Below the pieces are notes generated by a model. The model saw only the letters and a list, made by a program, of their open reading frames with translations, searched no databases and was not told the origin of the DNA. From the NCBI GenBank assembly GCA_003454835.1, contig DMTA01000562.1:495-14551 (forward strand): a DNA stretch of 14,057 nt, written 5' to 3'. The position numbers and the translations under genes are program-made. Shown piece by piece: positions 1-6,716 of this stretch (its first letter is position 1; every line of letters starts with the position of its first letter). This DNA comes from Achromobacter sp. (lineage in GTDB: Bacteria > Pseudomonadota > Gammaproteobacteria > Burkholderiales > Burkholderiaceae_B).

Positions 1-143
1 TTGCCGCAGCCCGACGGGCCGATCAGGCACGTGAATTCGCCGGCCGCCAGGTCCAGCGACACCTCGTGCAGCGCCTGCGCGGGCGCGTTGCCGCGCGTGG
101 CAAAGAACTGCGACACGCGCTGGAATTCGATCAGAGCGCCCAT
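1..143 (-). CDS. ABC transporter ATP-binding protein, NitT/TauT/SsuB type (partial, N-terminus only)
   Basis: Only the first 47 codons lie in the window; the gene continues past the left edge. Read leftward from the ATG at 143-141, the peptide begins MGALIEFQRVSQFFATRGN and reaches LIGPSGCG at the edge. That is the start of a Walker A (P-loop), followed next by the expected Lys. The layout (short beta-strand, a loop, then the P-loop near residue 40) is normal for nitrate/sulfonate/taurine importer ATPases. The ATG lies 4 bp after the stop codon of the upstream binding-protein gene, so the two are almost certainly co-transcribed. A permease is expected further left but cannot be seen. In the cell the protein would sit on the cytoplasmic face of the importer and hydrolyse ATP. 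The substrate is unknown; aliphatic sulfonates, taurine or nitrate-like compounds are family possibilities. Confidence 0.88.
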   Translation of the reverse strand, partial: MGALIEFQRVSQFFATRGNAPAQALHEVSLDLAAGEFTCLIGPSGCG

Positions 144-147
144 GCCG

Positions 148-1197
148 TCAGGCCAGTTTGACGCGGTCGGGCGCGGCGGCCGACAGCGGCGCGTCCTTGA
201 TTGCGGCGCGGAACAGCGCGCGCAGGTCGCCGGCGGGCGCAGGCGCCAGCTTGGCGTCGATGGCCCACTTGGCCTGGTTCACCAGGTCGTCCACGAAGCT
301 GTCGTCGAATCCCACCTTGAACTCGAACACCGAGGTGGCCTGCTTGACCTCCGCGGGCGTGCTGCGGATGCGCGTGGCGATGAGGTCCGGCCACGCCGGG
401 TCCTGCGCAATGCGCTTTTCCGCATCGAGCAGCGCGCCGATCGCGTCATTGACGAGCGCCTGGCGCGTGTCCAGCGTGTTCTGGTTGACCAGCAGCAACT
501 GGTGGCTGCGGAAGAATTTTTCGTAGCCGTCCTGTGTCAGAAAGAACGCCTTGCCGCCGCTTTGGCGCAGCGCGGCGTTGCCGGCCTGCGCGGTCCAGGA
601 AAAGGCGTCGATGTCGCCGCGCACCAGCGCGCCGATGAGATCGGTGGGCGCCAGATTCACCTGTGTGATGTCGCCGGCGGACAGCTTTGCGAACTCCAGG
701 TATTTGGCCAGCGCATACTGGCCCGAGGTGCCGGCGGGCGTGCCGATCTTCTTGCCCTTCAAGCTGGCGGGCTTGTCGGCGGCGATGCCGCTGCCTTCAC
801 GCGCCACGATTTTCATGTCGTACGAGTAGCGGCTGAAATTGGCGAGGATGCCGGGCTTCAGCCCCTGCAGCACGGCAAAGACCAGCGGCGTATCCGTGGT
901 GGTGGAGAAGTTGGCCGAGCCGGCCAGCAGGGCCTGCATCGAGTCCCGTCCGGTGGGAAAATCCAGCACCTTCAGATCCACGTTGCGCGCCTTCCAGTAA
1001 CCCGCGCTTTCGGCCACGAACGGCAGCGCCCACGTGTAGCCAGCGCTGCCGGAGGCCAGCGTGGCCTGCTCGTGGGACTGGGCGAACGTCACGCCAGGTA
1101 GCGCGCCTGCGGCGCCAGCGGCGGCCACTGAGCCGATATGGAACAGCAAACGCCGGCGCGCGGCGTCGATGGAAGGCAGCTTCTTGTACGAACTCAT
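148..1197 (-). CDS. ABC transporter substrate-binding protein, NitT/TauT/SsuA (NMT1/THI5-like) family
   Basis: This periplasmic binding protein has about 349 residues from the chosen ATG at 1197-1195. I prefer this start because the protein then opens with MSSYKKLPSIDAARRRLLFH, a basic region with a twin-arginine-like RRRLLF (residues 14-19). An Ala/Gly-rich hydrophobic stretch and a cleavage site near VTFAQ follow, which suggests possible Tat export. The frame stays open upstream to 1314, but those 39 residues do not look like secreted protein. The mature part carries typical SsuA/TauA landmarks: an AESAGYWKARNVDLKVLDF segment, then GRDSMQALLAGSANFSTTTDTPLV, where a ligand-pocket loop is expected, and LKGKKIGTPAGTSGQYAL at the start of lobe 2. 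It should capture the substrate for the ABC importer whose ATPase follows 4 bp downstream. It is divergent from a second binding protein of the same class at 1506. Substrate unassigned. Confidence 0.88.
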   Translation of the reverse strand: MSSYKKLPSIDAARRRLLFHIGSVAAAGAAGALPGVTFAQSHEQATLASGSAGYTWALPFVAESAGYWKARNVDLKVLDFPTGRDSMQALLAGSANFSTTTDTPLVFAVLQGLKPGILANFSRYSYDMKIVAREGSGIAADKPASLKGKKIGTPAGTSGQYALAKYLEFAKLSAGDITQVNLAPTDLIGALVRGDIDAFSWTAQAGNAALRQSGGKAFFLTQDGYEKFFRSHQLLLVNQNTLDTRQALVNDAIGALLDAEKRIAQDPAWPDLIATRIRSTPAEVKQATSVFEFKVGFDDSFVDDLVNQAKWAIDAKLAPAPAGDLRALFRAAIKDAPLSAAAPDRVKLA

Positions 1198-1505
1198 GAT
1201 TCCAAACCCCGATATGCATGTGAAATAGCTTGGGGTCATGCTACGGAGCGAGGGCTGCGCCGACAAAGAATATCTGGACATATGCTTGTTTCCTGCGGCC
1301 CCGCCGGCACGCACGGCATGGGCATTGCCGCTGCGTTCTGCGCCCCTGCCAGCGGCGCTATTTGGATAGCAGAAATAGTTCGTTCCGCCGCAGCGCGCGC
1401 GTTGCTAGGATCGCCGGTCAACCTACGTTGCCACCCTGCGTCGCCACCCTACATCGCGAATGACGCGGCATGGCGAACCCAACGGCCCAAGGAGCCCGAG
1501 ACCTC
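1198..1505. promoter_or_regulatory. Divergent intergenic region between two solute-binding-protein genes, with dyad at 1358-1378
   Basis: This 308-bp non-coding stretch must carry promoters for both divergent genes. The clearest structure is an inverted repeat, CTATTT (1358-1363) and AAATAG (1373-1378), with 9 bp between. Nested in it is GCTAT-TTGG-ATAGC at 1357-1370. A 21-bp dyad of this type could be an operator. A short word GAAATAG(C/T)T occurs twice in the same orientation, at 1222-1230 and 1372-1380. I see no convincing sigma-70 -35/-10 pair; TAGGAT at 1406-1411 is a weak -10 candidate for the rightward gene. The ribosome-binding site of the rightward gene is AAGGAG at 1489-1494. Regulation by a CysB/SsuR-like LysR protein would fit the transporter family but is inference only. 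Confidence 0.45.
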
Positions 1506-2522
1506 ATGTCCATCAATCCCTTTCCCCTGCGGCGCTTGGCAGCGACCTCGGCACTGGCCTTAGTCGCGGCCGCTGCACCGGCGCATGCCGAAGGCACGCT
1601 GCGCGTGGCGCAGCAGTTCGGCATCGCCTATCTGATCCTTGATGTGGTCAAGGACCAGAAGCTGATCGAGAAGCACGGCAAGCAGGCCGGCGTGGACATC
1701 AAGGTGGAATGGGCACAGATTTCTGGCGCGTCGGCCATGAACGAGGCGCTGCTGGCCGGCGCGCTGGACATGGTGTCGGCCGGCGTGCCGCCCGCGCTGG
1801 TGCTGTGGGACCGCACGCGCGGCAAGCAGAACGTGAAGCTGGTGGCGGCGTTGGGGTCGTTGCCCAACTATCTGCTGAGCAACAATCCGGCGGTGAAGAC
1901 GTTGGATGACTTCGGCCCCAAGGACCGCATCGCGGTGCCGGCCGCAGGCGTCGGATTCCAGTCGCGCACGCTGCAGATCGAAGCGGCCAAGCGTTATGGC
2001 AAGGACAACTTCAAGCGCTTCGACGATATTTCCATCAGCCTGCCGCATCCCGATGCGACCACCGCGCTGATCTCCGGCGGGCTGGAAGTGAACGCGCATT
2101 TCTCCAGCGCGCCGTTCTACTACCAGGCGCTGGAGCGCAATCCGGCGGTGCACAAGGTGATCAGTTCGTACGACATCCTGGGCGGGCCCGCGACCTTCAA
2201 CGTGCTCTACACCACGCAGAAATTCCACGACGCCAATCCCAAGACCTATCAGGCGTTTTACGCCGCGCTTGCGGAAGCCGCGGCATGGATACCCGCGCAC
2301 AAGGACGAGGCCGCCGCAATCTTTATCCGCCAGCAGAATTCCAAGCTGCCGGCGGATTTCGTGAAGAAGATCCTGGACGATCCCGAAAACCAGTTCACGA
2401 TCACGCCGCAGCAGACCAAGGTGTACGCCGACAAGCTGCGCGAGATCGGCGTGCTGCAAGGGCAGGCGGAAAGCTGGAAGGATTATTTCTTCGCCCCGGC
2501 CCACGCCACTGCGGGTAGCTGA
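1506..2522 (+). CDS. ABC transporter substrate-binding protein, NitT/TauT family
   Basis: The protein is 338 residues from ATG 1506. An ATG 36 bp upstream is in frame, but the start at 1506 has AAGGAG (1489-1494) 11 bp ahead and gives a clean Sec signal peptide: MSINPFPLRRLAATS, a hydrophobic Ala/Leu core, and cleavage after AHA before EGTLRVAQQ. The mature protein has the two-lobed type II binding-protein pattern of the TauA/SsuA group: RVAQQFGIAYLILDV, then ISGASAMNEALLAGALDMVSAGVPPALVL in lobe 1, then a LDDFGPKDRIAVPAAGVGFQSRTLQ lobe-2 entry. The pattern ends with HPDATTALISGGLEVNAHFSSAPFYYQAL. It is a lone receptor: no permease or ATPase lies in its own orientation next to it, so it may share the importer encoded to the left or use one elsewhere. 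A palindrome, GCTGAC-G-GTCAGC (2518-2530), spans its stop codon. Substrate unknown. Confidence 0.88.
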   Translation: MSINPFPLRRLAATSALALVAAAAPAHAEGTLRVAQQFGIAYLILDVVKDQKLIEKHGKQAGVDIKVEWAQISGASAMNEALLAGALDMVSAGVPPALVLWDRTRGKQNVKLVAALGSLPNYLLSNNPAVKTLDDFGPKDRIAVPAAGVGFQSRTLQIEAAKRYGKDNFKRFDDISISLPHPDATTALISGGLEVNAHFSSAPFYYQALERNPAVHKVISSYDILGGPATFNVLYTTQKFHDANPKTYQAFYAALAEAAAWIPAHKDEAAAIFIRQQNSKLPADFVKKILDDPENQFTITPQQTKVYADKLREIGVLQGQAESWKDYFFAPAHATAGS

Positions 2523-2976
2523 CGGTCAGCGGGTCTACGCGAACAAGCCCTGCGCCCGCACGCATTCAAGCGTGGCAGGCGGCAGCCAGCGGCCCCACGC
2601 GGCCGGCGGGCGCGTTGGAGGCTGGTCCTTCTCAGCAATCGCTTGCCCGGAAGTAAGCGCGGCGACGCGAGAGGCTGCCAAGCCGTCAACGGAAGACAGG
2701 TAAGGCATCCTGTGAAGCGGCCGTTTCGGCCATCCAAAGCCCGTTTTGGAACGCCCTGTATGTGTTTATCCGAACATAATGTTAACTAAATGTATCTTCT
2801 TTCGCGGCGTGAATTTCCTCTGGGGGAATCCGCCATCCATCTAGACGATTACCGGGTTTTCCCTGACGATTTTCGTGGCGAATGTATCTGTTTCATTCAC
2901 CCTTGGGGTTGGTCGGCATATCAATTTCGTTTAAGATGCTGCCTTCTTCGTTCAGTTTGTTCCCTTTCTCTGGGTT

Positions 2977-2996
2977 TTCAAAAACTCGTTTTTGAA
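2977..2996 (+). other. Leader hairpin, 8-bp A/T-rich stem with CTCG loop
   Basis: TTCAAAAA (2977-2984) pairs exactly with TTTTTGAA (2989-2996) across the loop CTCG. A G-U pair (2976 with 2997) can extend it. It lies 164 bp before the binding-protein start codon. An A-then-T stem of this kind is also a possible DNA-level dyad. No T-tract follows, so it is not a standard terminator. Confidence 0.55.
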
Positions 2997-3003
2997 GCTC
3001 CCT

Positions 3004-3040
3004 GTCTTGCAAGACGCCGCGTCCCTCGCGGGCCGTCTTG
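3004..3040 (+). other. Strong leader hairpin (7-bp plus 5-bp stem) flanked by a GTCTTG repeat
   Basis: CAAGACG (3010-3016) pairs with CGTCTTG (3034-3040), and inside it CCGCG (3017-3021) pairs with CGCGG (3027-3031) around the loop TCCCT; a 2-nt bulge (3032-3033) separates the stems on one side. Immediately before it, GTCTTG at 3004-3009 repeats the 3' arm sequence, and GTCTTGCAAGAC at 3004-3015 is itself a perfect palindrome. It is the strongest structure in the leader of the operon. Only TTGTTG follows, so termination would be weak. Confidence 0.6.
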
Positions 3041-3159
3041 TTGCTAGTGTCGGTTTGTATTGGCGGTTCAGCCCGTCTTCCGCACAACCCCCTTAGCTCC
3101 ACGGTGCCTCCCGGGCTTGTTCCCGGCGTGCGTGCCTGAACCTATGGAGGCAAAAGCCA

Positions 3160-4161
3160 ATGCGTTTTACCCCTGTCAAGACCCTGGCCGCCGCGGCCGT
3201 TTTGTTTGCGTTTGCCGGATCGGCCCAAGCCGCCGACGCCCCGCAATGTGAAATCAAGCGGCCGGTCACCTTCGGCGCCATGAACTGGGAATCCAATCTG
3301 GTCCTGGTTGACGTCGAACGTTTCATCATGGAAAAAGGCTACGGTTGCAAGACCGAAACCCTGCCGACCGAAACGTTGCCCGCCCTGGCCGCTCTCGAGC
3401 GCGGCGATCTGGACATCAATACCGAAATCTGGCTGAACAGCGTGGCCGACCCCTGGGCCCGCGCCGAGAAGACCGGCAAGGTCAAGCGTATCGGCGACCT
3501 GTACATGGGCGCCGAAGGCTGGTACATCCCCAAGTACACGGCAGAGCGCCTGCCGGAACTGAAGTCCGCGGCCGATCTGCCCAAGTTCAAGGACCAGTTC
3601 AAGGATCCGGAAGAGCCCGGCAAGGGCCGTTTCTACGGCTGCCCGGCAGGCTGGGGTTGCGAAGTCACCAGCAACAACCTGTTCCATGCCCTGAAGCTTG
3701 ACGACTCCTACACGCTGTATTCGCCCGGCACGGGCGCGGCGCAAAAGGCGGCGCTGATGTCGGCCTACAAGCGCAAGCAGAACGTGGTCTTCTACTACTG
3801 GTCGCCCACGCCGCTGGTTGGCGCCATGGATCTGGTCAAGCTGGACCTGCCGCCCTACGACGCCGAAAAGCACAAGTGCCTGACGTCGCCCAAGTGCGCC
3901 AAGCCTGAGCCCAGCGCCTATCCCGACAATCCCGTCTTCACCGCGGTGAACACCAAGTTCTCCGAAGATGCGCCCAAGCTGACCGAATTCCTGTCCAAGG
4001 TCTCGGTGCCGCTGCCGGTCATCAATGAAACCCTGGCCCACATGGAAGAGTCCGGCGATGAGTCCACCGCCGTGGCCAAGTGGTTCCTGAAGAACAAACC
4101 CGACGTCTGGACCAAGTGGGTCCCCGCCGACGTCGCCGGGCGCGTCCAAAGCGCGCTGTAA
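3160..4161 (+). CDS. proX: Glycine betaine/proline-type ABC transporter substrate-binding protein (OpuAC domain)
   Basis: This 333-residue periplasmic receptor starts at ATG 3160, with GGAGG at 3146-3150 as ribosome-binding site. A Sec signal peptide is plain: MRFTPVKTLAAAAVLFAFAG, cleaved after AQA before ADAPQ. The mature part has the OpuAC pattern: GAMNWESN at the start of lobe 1, TEIWLNSV, LYMGAEGWYIPKYT, then NVVFYYWSPTPL near residue 210. Aromatic residues in such segments usually form the cage for a quaternary ammonium group. There are six Cys in the mature protein, two in YGCPAGWGCEVT and two in KCLTSPKC, so periplasmic disulfides are likely. It is first in a rightward operon with ProW and ProV, which supports an osmoprotectant role; choline or carnitine are alternatives. 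The symbol is given by family and context; the sequence is not close to E. coli ProX. It has its own long leader and is separated from proW by a hairpin-rich spacer. Confidence 0.85.
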   Translation: MRFTPVKTLAAAAVLFAFAGSAQAADAPQCEIKRPVTFGAMNWESNLVLVDVERFIMEKGYGCKTETLPTETLPALAALERGDLDINTEIWLNSVADPWARAEKTGKVKRIGDLYMGAEGWYIPKYTAERLPELKSAADLPKFKDQFKDPEEPGKGRFYGCPAGWGCEVTSNNLFHALKLDDSYTLYSPGTGAAQKAALMSAYKRKQNVVFYYWSPTPLVGAMDLVKLDLPPYDAEKHKCLTSPKCAKPEPSAYPDNPVFTAVNTKFSEDAPKLTEFLSKVSVPLPVINETLAHMEESGDESTAVAKWFLKNKPDVWTKWVPADVAGRVQSAL

Positions 4162-4453
4162 AGCACTGTGATCCTGGCTGCGCGCCGCGGTGGCGCGTAC
4201 CGGCCCCTTGAGGGACCGGACCTCTTTGCCGGGATGGCCGCCGGCCGGGCGCATGCGTCCGGCCCGGCAAGCGTGCTTGTGCCGCCACCCGCGGTGGCAG
4301 TGATACCGGTGCAGGGCACCGATGCGGATGTGATCTGCGCGATCCATCATCCGTCCAGGTGCCAGGCACCCGTCTCAGTCTCGTTGTTTTCCGCTGCGCC
4401 GGCGCGCCCGGTGGCGACACGGGCGGCGAGCGCGCCAGAATGGAGTCGAATGC
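4162..4453 (+). repeat. Hairpin-rich intercistronic spacer between binding protein and permease genes
   Basis: These 292 bp hold no credible gene but at least seven short inverted repeats in a row. Listed as arms around a loop, they are CGCGCC/GGCGCG (4181-4197), CCGG-CCC/GGG-CCGG (4200-4219), GGCCGG/CCGGCC with inner CGC/GCG (4243-4264), and CAAG/CTTG (4268-4279). Then come GCCACC/GGTGGC (4284-4298), CGGTGC/GCACCG (4307-4321) and GGTGC/GCACC (4358-4370). The sixth and seventh are near-copies (GGTGCAGGGCACC and GGTGCCAGGCACC). Such arrays between binding-protein and permease genes are known from other ABC operons (REP elements in malE-malF), where they protect the upstream mRNA and keep receptor levels above permease levels. 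That role is inferred here. GGAG at 4442-4445 is the ribosome-binding site of the permease. Confidence 0.65.
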
Positions 4454-5311
4454 ATGTTTCCTGAAATTATTCCCGCCCGTCAGGTACGGGGGGCGATCGA
4501 CGGCTTTGTCGATCATCTGGTCACCAACTATGCCGACACGCTGGAGACGTTGTCCCAGCCCGTGCTGCATGCGTTGGTGTGGTTGGAGCAACTTTTGCGC
4601 AGCTCGCCCTGGTGGGCGGTTGTCGCGGTCACCATCGCGATCGCCTATGGCGTCAGCCGCCGCATCGGCCTGAGCGTGGCGATGGGCGCGCTGCTGTGCG
4701 TGATCGGCGTGCTGGGCCTGTGGGACGCCGGCATGCAGACGCTGGCGCTGATGATCATGGCGGCCGGCCTGTCCGTGCTGATCGGCATCCCGCTGGGTGT
4801 GCTGATGGCGCGCGTGAACTGGCTGCGTTCGGGCATGCTGCCCGTGCTGGACGTCATGCAGACGATGCCCAGCTTCGTGTACCTGATTCCCGTCGTCATG
4901 CTGTTTGGCCTGGGCAAGATCCCCGCCATCATCGCGACCGTCATCTACGCCGTGCCGCCGCTCATCCGCCTGACCGACCTGGGCATCCGCCTGGTCGACC
5001 GCGAAGTGCTGGAAGCGTCGCGCGCCTTTGGCGCCAATCCGCGACAGCAGCTGTTTGGCGTGCAGTTGCCCCTGGCGCTGCCCAACATCATGGCCGGCAT
5101 CAACCAGACGACGATGATGGCGCTGTCGATGGTGGTGATCGCGTCGATGATCGGCGCGCGCGGCCTGGGATATGAAGTCCTTCTGGGCATCAACCGCCTG
5201 GAAGTGGGCCGGGGCCTGCTGGCCGGTCTGGGTATCGTGGTGCTGGCCGTGCTGTTCGACCGGATCACGCAATCGTATGGACAGCGCATGCGCATGGGAG
5301 GCCAGCGATGA
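4454..5311 (+). CDS. proW: Glycine betaine/proline ABC transporter permease ProW
   Basis: This 285-residue inner-membrane protein has an amphipathic N-terminal ~50 residues, then hydrophobic segments near residues 53-67, 71-90, 95-118, 140-155, 156-170, 222-236 and 255-268. The ABC permease EAA loop is intact: EASRAFGANPRQQLFGVQLP (187-206), followed by ALPNIMAGINQTTMMALSMVVIASMIGARGLG, a very typical ProW/OpuAB ending. MPSFVYLIPVVMLFGLGKIPAIIAT is likewise characteristic of the family. The start at 4454 has GGAG 8 bp upstream. The stop overlaps the start of proV by 4 bp (ATGA at 5308-5311), so the two are translationally coupled, as expected for a permease-ATPase pair. It would form the homodimeric channel of the osmoprotectant importer. 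Confidence 0.93.
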   Translation: MFPEIIPARQVRGAIDGFVDHLVTNYADTLETLSQPVLHALVWLEQLLRSSPWWAVVAVTIAIAYGVSRRIGLSVAMGALLCVIGVLGLWDAGMQTLALMIMAAGLSVLIGIPLGVLMARVNWLRSGMLPVLDVMQTMPSFVYLIPVVMLFGLGKIPAIIATVIYAVPPLIRLTDLGIRLVDREVLEASRAFGANPRQQLFGVQLPLALPNIMAGINQTTMMALSMVVIASMIGARGLGYEVLLGINRLEVGRGLLAGLGIVVLAVLFDRITQSYGQRMRMGGQR

Positions 5312-6591
5312 GCAAGATCGAAGTCAAGAACATCTACAAGATCTTCGGAGCGCATCCGAAGAAATGGCTGGAAGCCGCGCAGGGCGGCATGAGCAAGGAA
5401 GAGCTGCTGGCCAAGAGCGGCCACACGCTGGGCCTGCGCGACATCAGCCTGTCCATCGAAGAAGGCAGCATCTACGTCATCATGGGCCTGTCCGGTTCGG
5501 GCAAGTCCACGCTGATCCGCCACTTCAACCGTCTGATCGAGCCCAGCGCGGGCCACATCCTGGTCGATGGCGTGGACGTGGTCAGCCTGAACAAGCGCGA
5601 TCTGGAAGTCTTCCGTCAAAAGAAGATGAGCATGGTGTTCCAGCGCTTTGGCCTGTTCCCGCATCGCACGGTGCTGGACAACGCCGCCTACGGCCTGACC
5701 GTGCAGGGCGTGGGCAAGGCCGAGCGCGAGCAGCGCGCCCGCGAATGGCTGGAACAGGTAGGCCTGTCGGGCTTCGAGAACCAGTATCCGCACCAGCTGT
5801 CGGGCGGCATGCAGCAGCGTGTCGGCCTGGCGCGCGCGCTGGCCACCGACGCCGAAATCCTGCTGATGGACGAAGCGTTCTCCGCACTGGACCCGCTGAT
5901 CCGCCGCGAAATGCAGGACCAGCTGCTGCAGTTGCAGGCCAAGCTCAACAAGACCATCGTCTTCATCACGCATGATCTGGACGAAGCGCTGCGTCTGGGC
6001 AATCGCATCGCCATCCTGAAGGACGGTGAACTGGTGCAGGAAGGCACGCCGGAAGACATCCTGCTGAATCCGGCCAACGATTACGTGCAGTCGTTCCTGC
6101 AGGACGTGAATCGCACCAAGGTGCTCAACGCCACGCACGCCGTGAATCCGGCGCGCCTGACGCTGACCATGCGCTCGCGCCCGGCGCATGCCGTGGACCG
6201 CATGAAGGCGCTGAATTACGAGTATGCGCCGGTGCTGGACGGCAAGCGGCTCGCCGGCGTACTGACCGCCGAGGCGGCTGCAAAGGCGATGCAGGAAGGC
6301 GTGCGCGATGTGTCCCGTTTTGTCGAGGACCTGGCCTCGGTGCCCGCCACCGCGGGTCTGGGCGAAGTGCTTGCGCAGCTGGTGCACAGTGACCAGCCGG
6401 TCGCCGTGACGGGCGAGGACGATGAGTTCCTGGGCATGTTGTCGCGCAAGAAGGTCGTGGAGCTGGTCACGCCGGCCCTTACCGAGACGCCGGTGTCTGC
6501 CGACGCCCTGGTCGACGCCCCGGCTGCGACGGACGCGGACGCGTCGAACGCGCAACCGGAACTGGAACGCGAAGGCAAGGCCGCCGCCTGA
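5308..6591 (+). CDS. proV: Glycine betaine/proline ABC transporter ATP-binding protein ProV with C-terminal CBS region
   Basis: This 427-residue ATPase contains every ABC motif: Walker A GLSGSGKST (60-68), Q-loop FQRFGLFPH (111-119), signature LSGGMQQR (164-171), Walker B ILLMDEAFSALD (184-195) and H-loop His222. The N-terminal segment KIFGAHPKKWLEAAQGGMSKEELL (11-34), ahead of the core, is a hallmark of the ProV/OpuAA subfamily. Residues about 280-390 form the tandem CBS region, which in related transporters senses ionic strength or cyclic nucleotides and gates transport. The last ~37 residues are an Ala/Asp/Glu-rich tail of low complexity. Length is slightly above the usual ~400. It overlaps proW by 4 bp and is the last gene of the operon; strong hairpins follow from 6617. 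Confidence 0.94.
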   Translation: MSKIEVKNIYKIFGAHPKKWLEAAQGGMSKEELLAKSGHTLGLRDISLSIEEGSIYVIMGLSGSGKSTLIRHFNRLIEPSAGHILVDGVDVVSLNKRDLEVFRQKKMSMVFQRFGLFPHRTVLDNAAYGLTVQGVGKAEREQRAREWLEQVGLSGFENQYPHQLSGGMQQRVGLARALATDAEILLMDEAFSALDPLIRREMQDQLLQLQAKLNKTIVFITHDLDEALRLGNRIAILKDGELVQEGTPEDILLNPANDYVQSFLQDVNRTKVLNATHAVNPARLTLTMRSRPAHAVDRMKALNYEYAPVLDGKRLAGVLTAEAAAKAMQEGVRDVSRFVEDLASVPATAGLGEVLAQLVHSDQPVAVTGEDDEFLGMLSRKKVVELVTPALTETPVSADALVDAPAATDADASNAQPELEREGKAAA

Positions 6592-6616
6592 TTCCGGCGT
6601 TCCCCGCATGACCCCT

Positions 6617-6650
6617 TGCGCCCGCGTGCAGTTGCTTGCACGCGGGCGCA
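6617..6650 (+). terminator. Perfect 14-bp stem hairpin downstream of proV
   Basis: TGCGCCCGCGTGCA (6617-6630) pairs without a mismatch with TGCACGCGGGCGCA (6637-6650) around the loop GTTGCT. It lies 25 bp after the proV stop. No T-tract follows, so on its own it is more a 3'-end-stabilising or processing structure than a classical intrinsic terminator; the T-rich terminator follows at 6670-6697. Confidence 0.55.
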
Positions 6651-6663
6651 GTCACGATATGAT
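6636..6663 (+). promoter_or_regulatory. Candidate sigma-70 promoter for the tautomerase gene
   Basis: TATGAT (6658-6663) matches the -10 consensus at 5 of 6 positions. A poor -35, TTGCAC (6636-6641, 3 of 6), lies 16 bp upstream, inside the 3' arm of the 14-bp hairpin. Transcription would start near 6670, at the foot of the next hairpin. Confidence 0.3.
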
Positions 6664-6669
6664 GGCTTG

Positions 6670-6697
6670 CCGGTCGGCTTGACCGGTTTTCCTTTTC
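6670..6697 (+). terminator. Intrinsic-terminator-like hairpin with T-tract
   Basis: CCGGTC (6670-6675) pairs with GACCGG (6681-6686) across GGCTT and is followed by TTTTCCTTTTC (6687-6697). It probably ends the proXWV transcript. It also lies only 20 bp before the tautomerase start codon, so if the promoter candidate just upstream is real, it would act as an attenuator in that gene's leader. Confidence 0.6.
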
Positions 6698-6716
6698 TCG
6701 GAACATCGGAATCGTC

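Larger units (their letters stand above)
2523..3159 (+). promoter_or_regulatory. 637-bp intergenic region with long structured leader upstream of the betaine-type binding protein
   Basis: No convincing gene lies here. The first ~220 bp are GC-rich, with a weak hairpin CACGC/GCGTG at 2559-2574 that has no T-tract. Composition then drops sharply to AT-rich at about 2755-2800 (TTTATCCGAACATAATGTTAAC), which looks like a promoter zone. CATAAT at 2775-2780 could be a -10, and AACAT-A-ATGTT (2773-2783) is an exact dyad. I see no good -35. From there to the ATG at 3160 is about 370 nt of pyrimidine-rich leader with separate hairpins at 2880-2898, 2977-2996, 3010-3040 and 3111-3126. Its length and structure suggest post-transcriptional or attenuation control of the osmoprotectant operon, or an independent small RNA. 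It does not match a riboswitch class that I recognise. Confidence 0.45.

Noticed and set aside
2790..3047. 85-codon open frame inside the proX leader
   Set aside because: No ribosome-binding site, no domain, a Cys/Arg-rich translation without known pattern, and it covers the strongest hairpins of the leader.
2523..3159. Known riboswitch (glycine, cobalamin, guanidine) or tRNA in the large gap
   Set aside because: I looked for their conserved cores and for a cloverleaf with acceptor stem and CCA and found none.
4945..6609. Very long open frame on the reverse strand (554 codons) opposite proW and proV
   Set aside because: Its translation is His/Arg/Gln-rich with no family features, and the forward strand encodes complete ProW and ProV. 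It is an antisense shadow typical of GC-rich DNA. The same holds for the long frames opposite the genes at 1-1101, 1560-2504, 3142-4350, 8845-10032 and 11079-12362.
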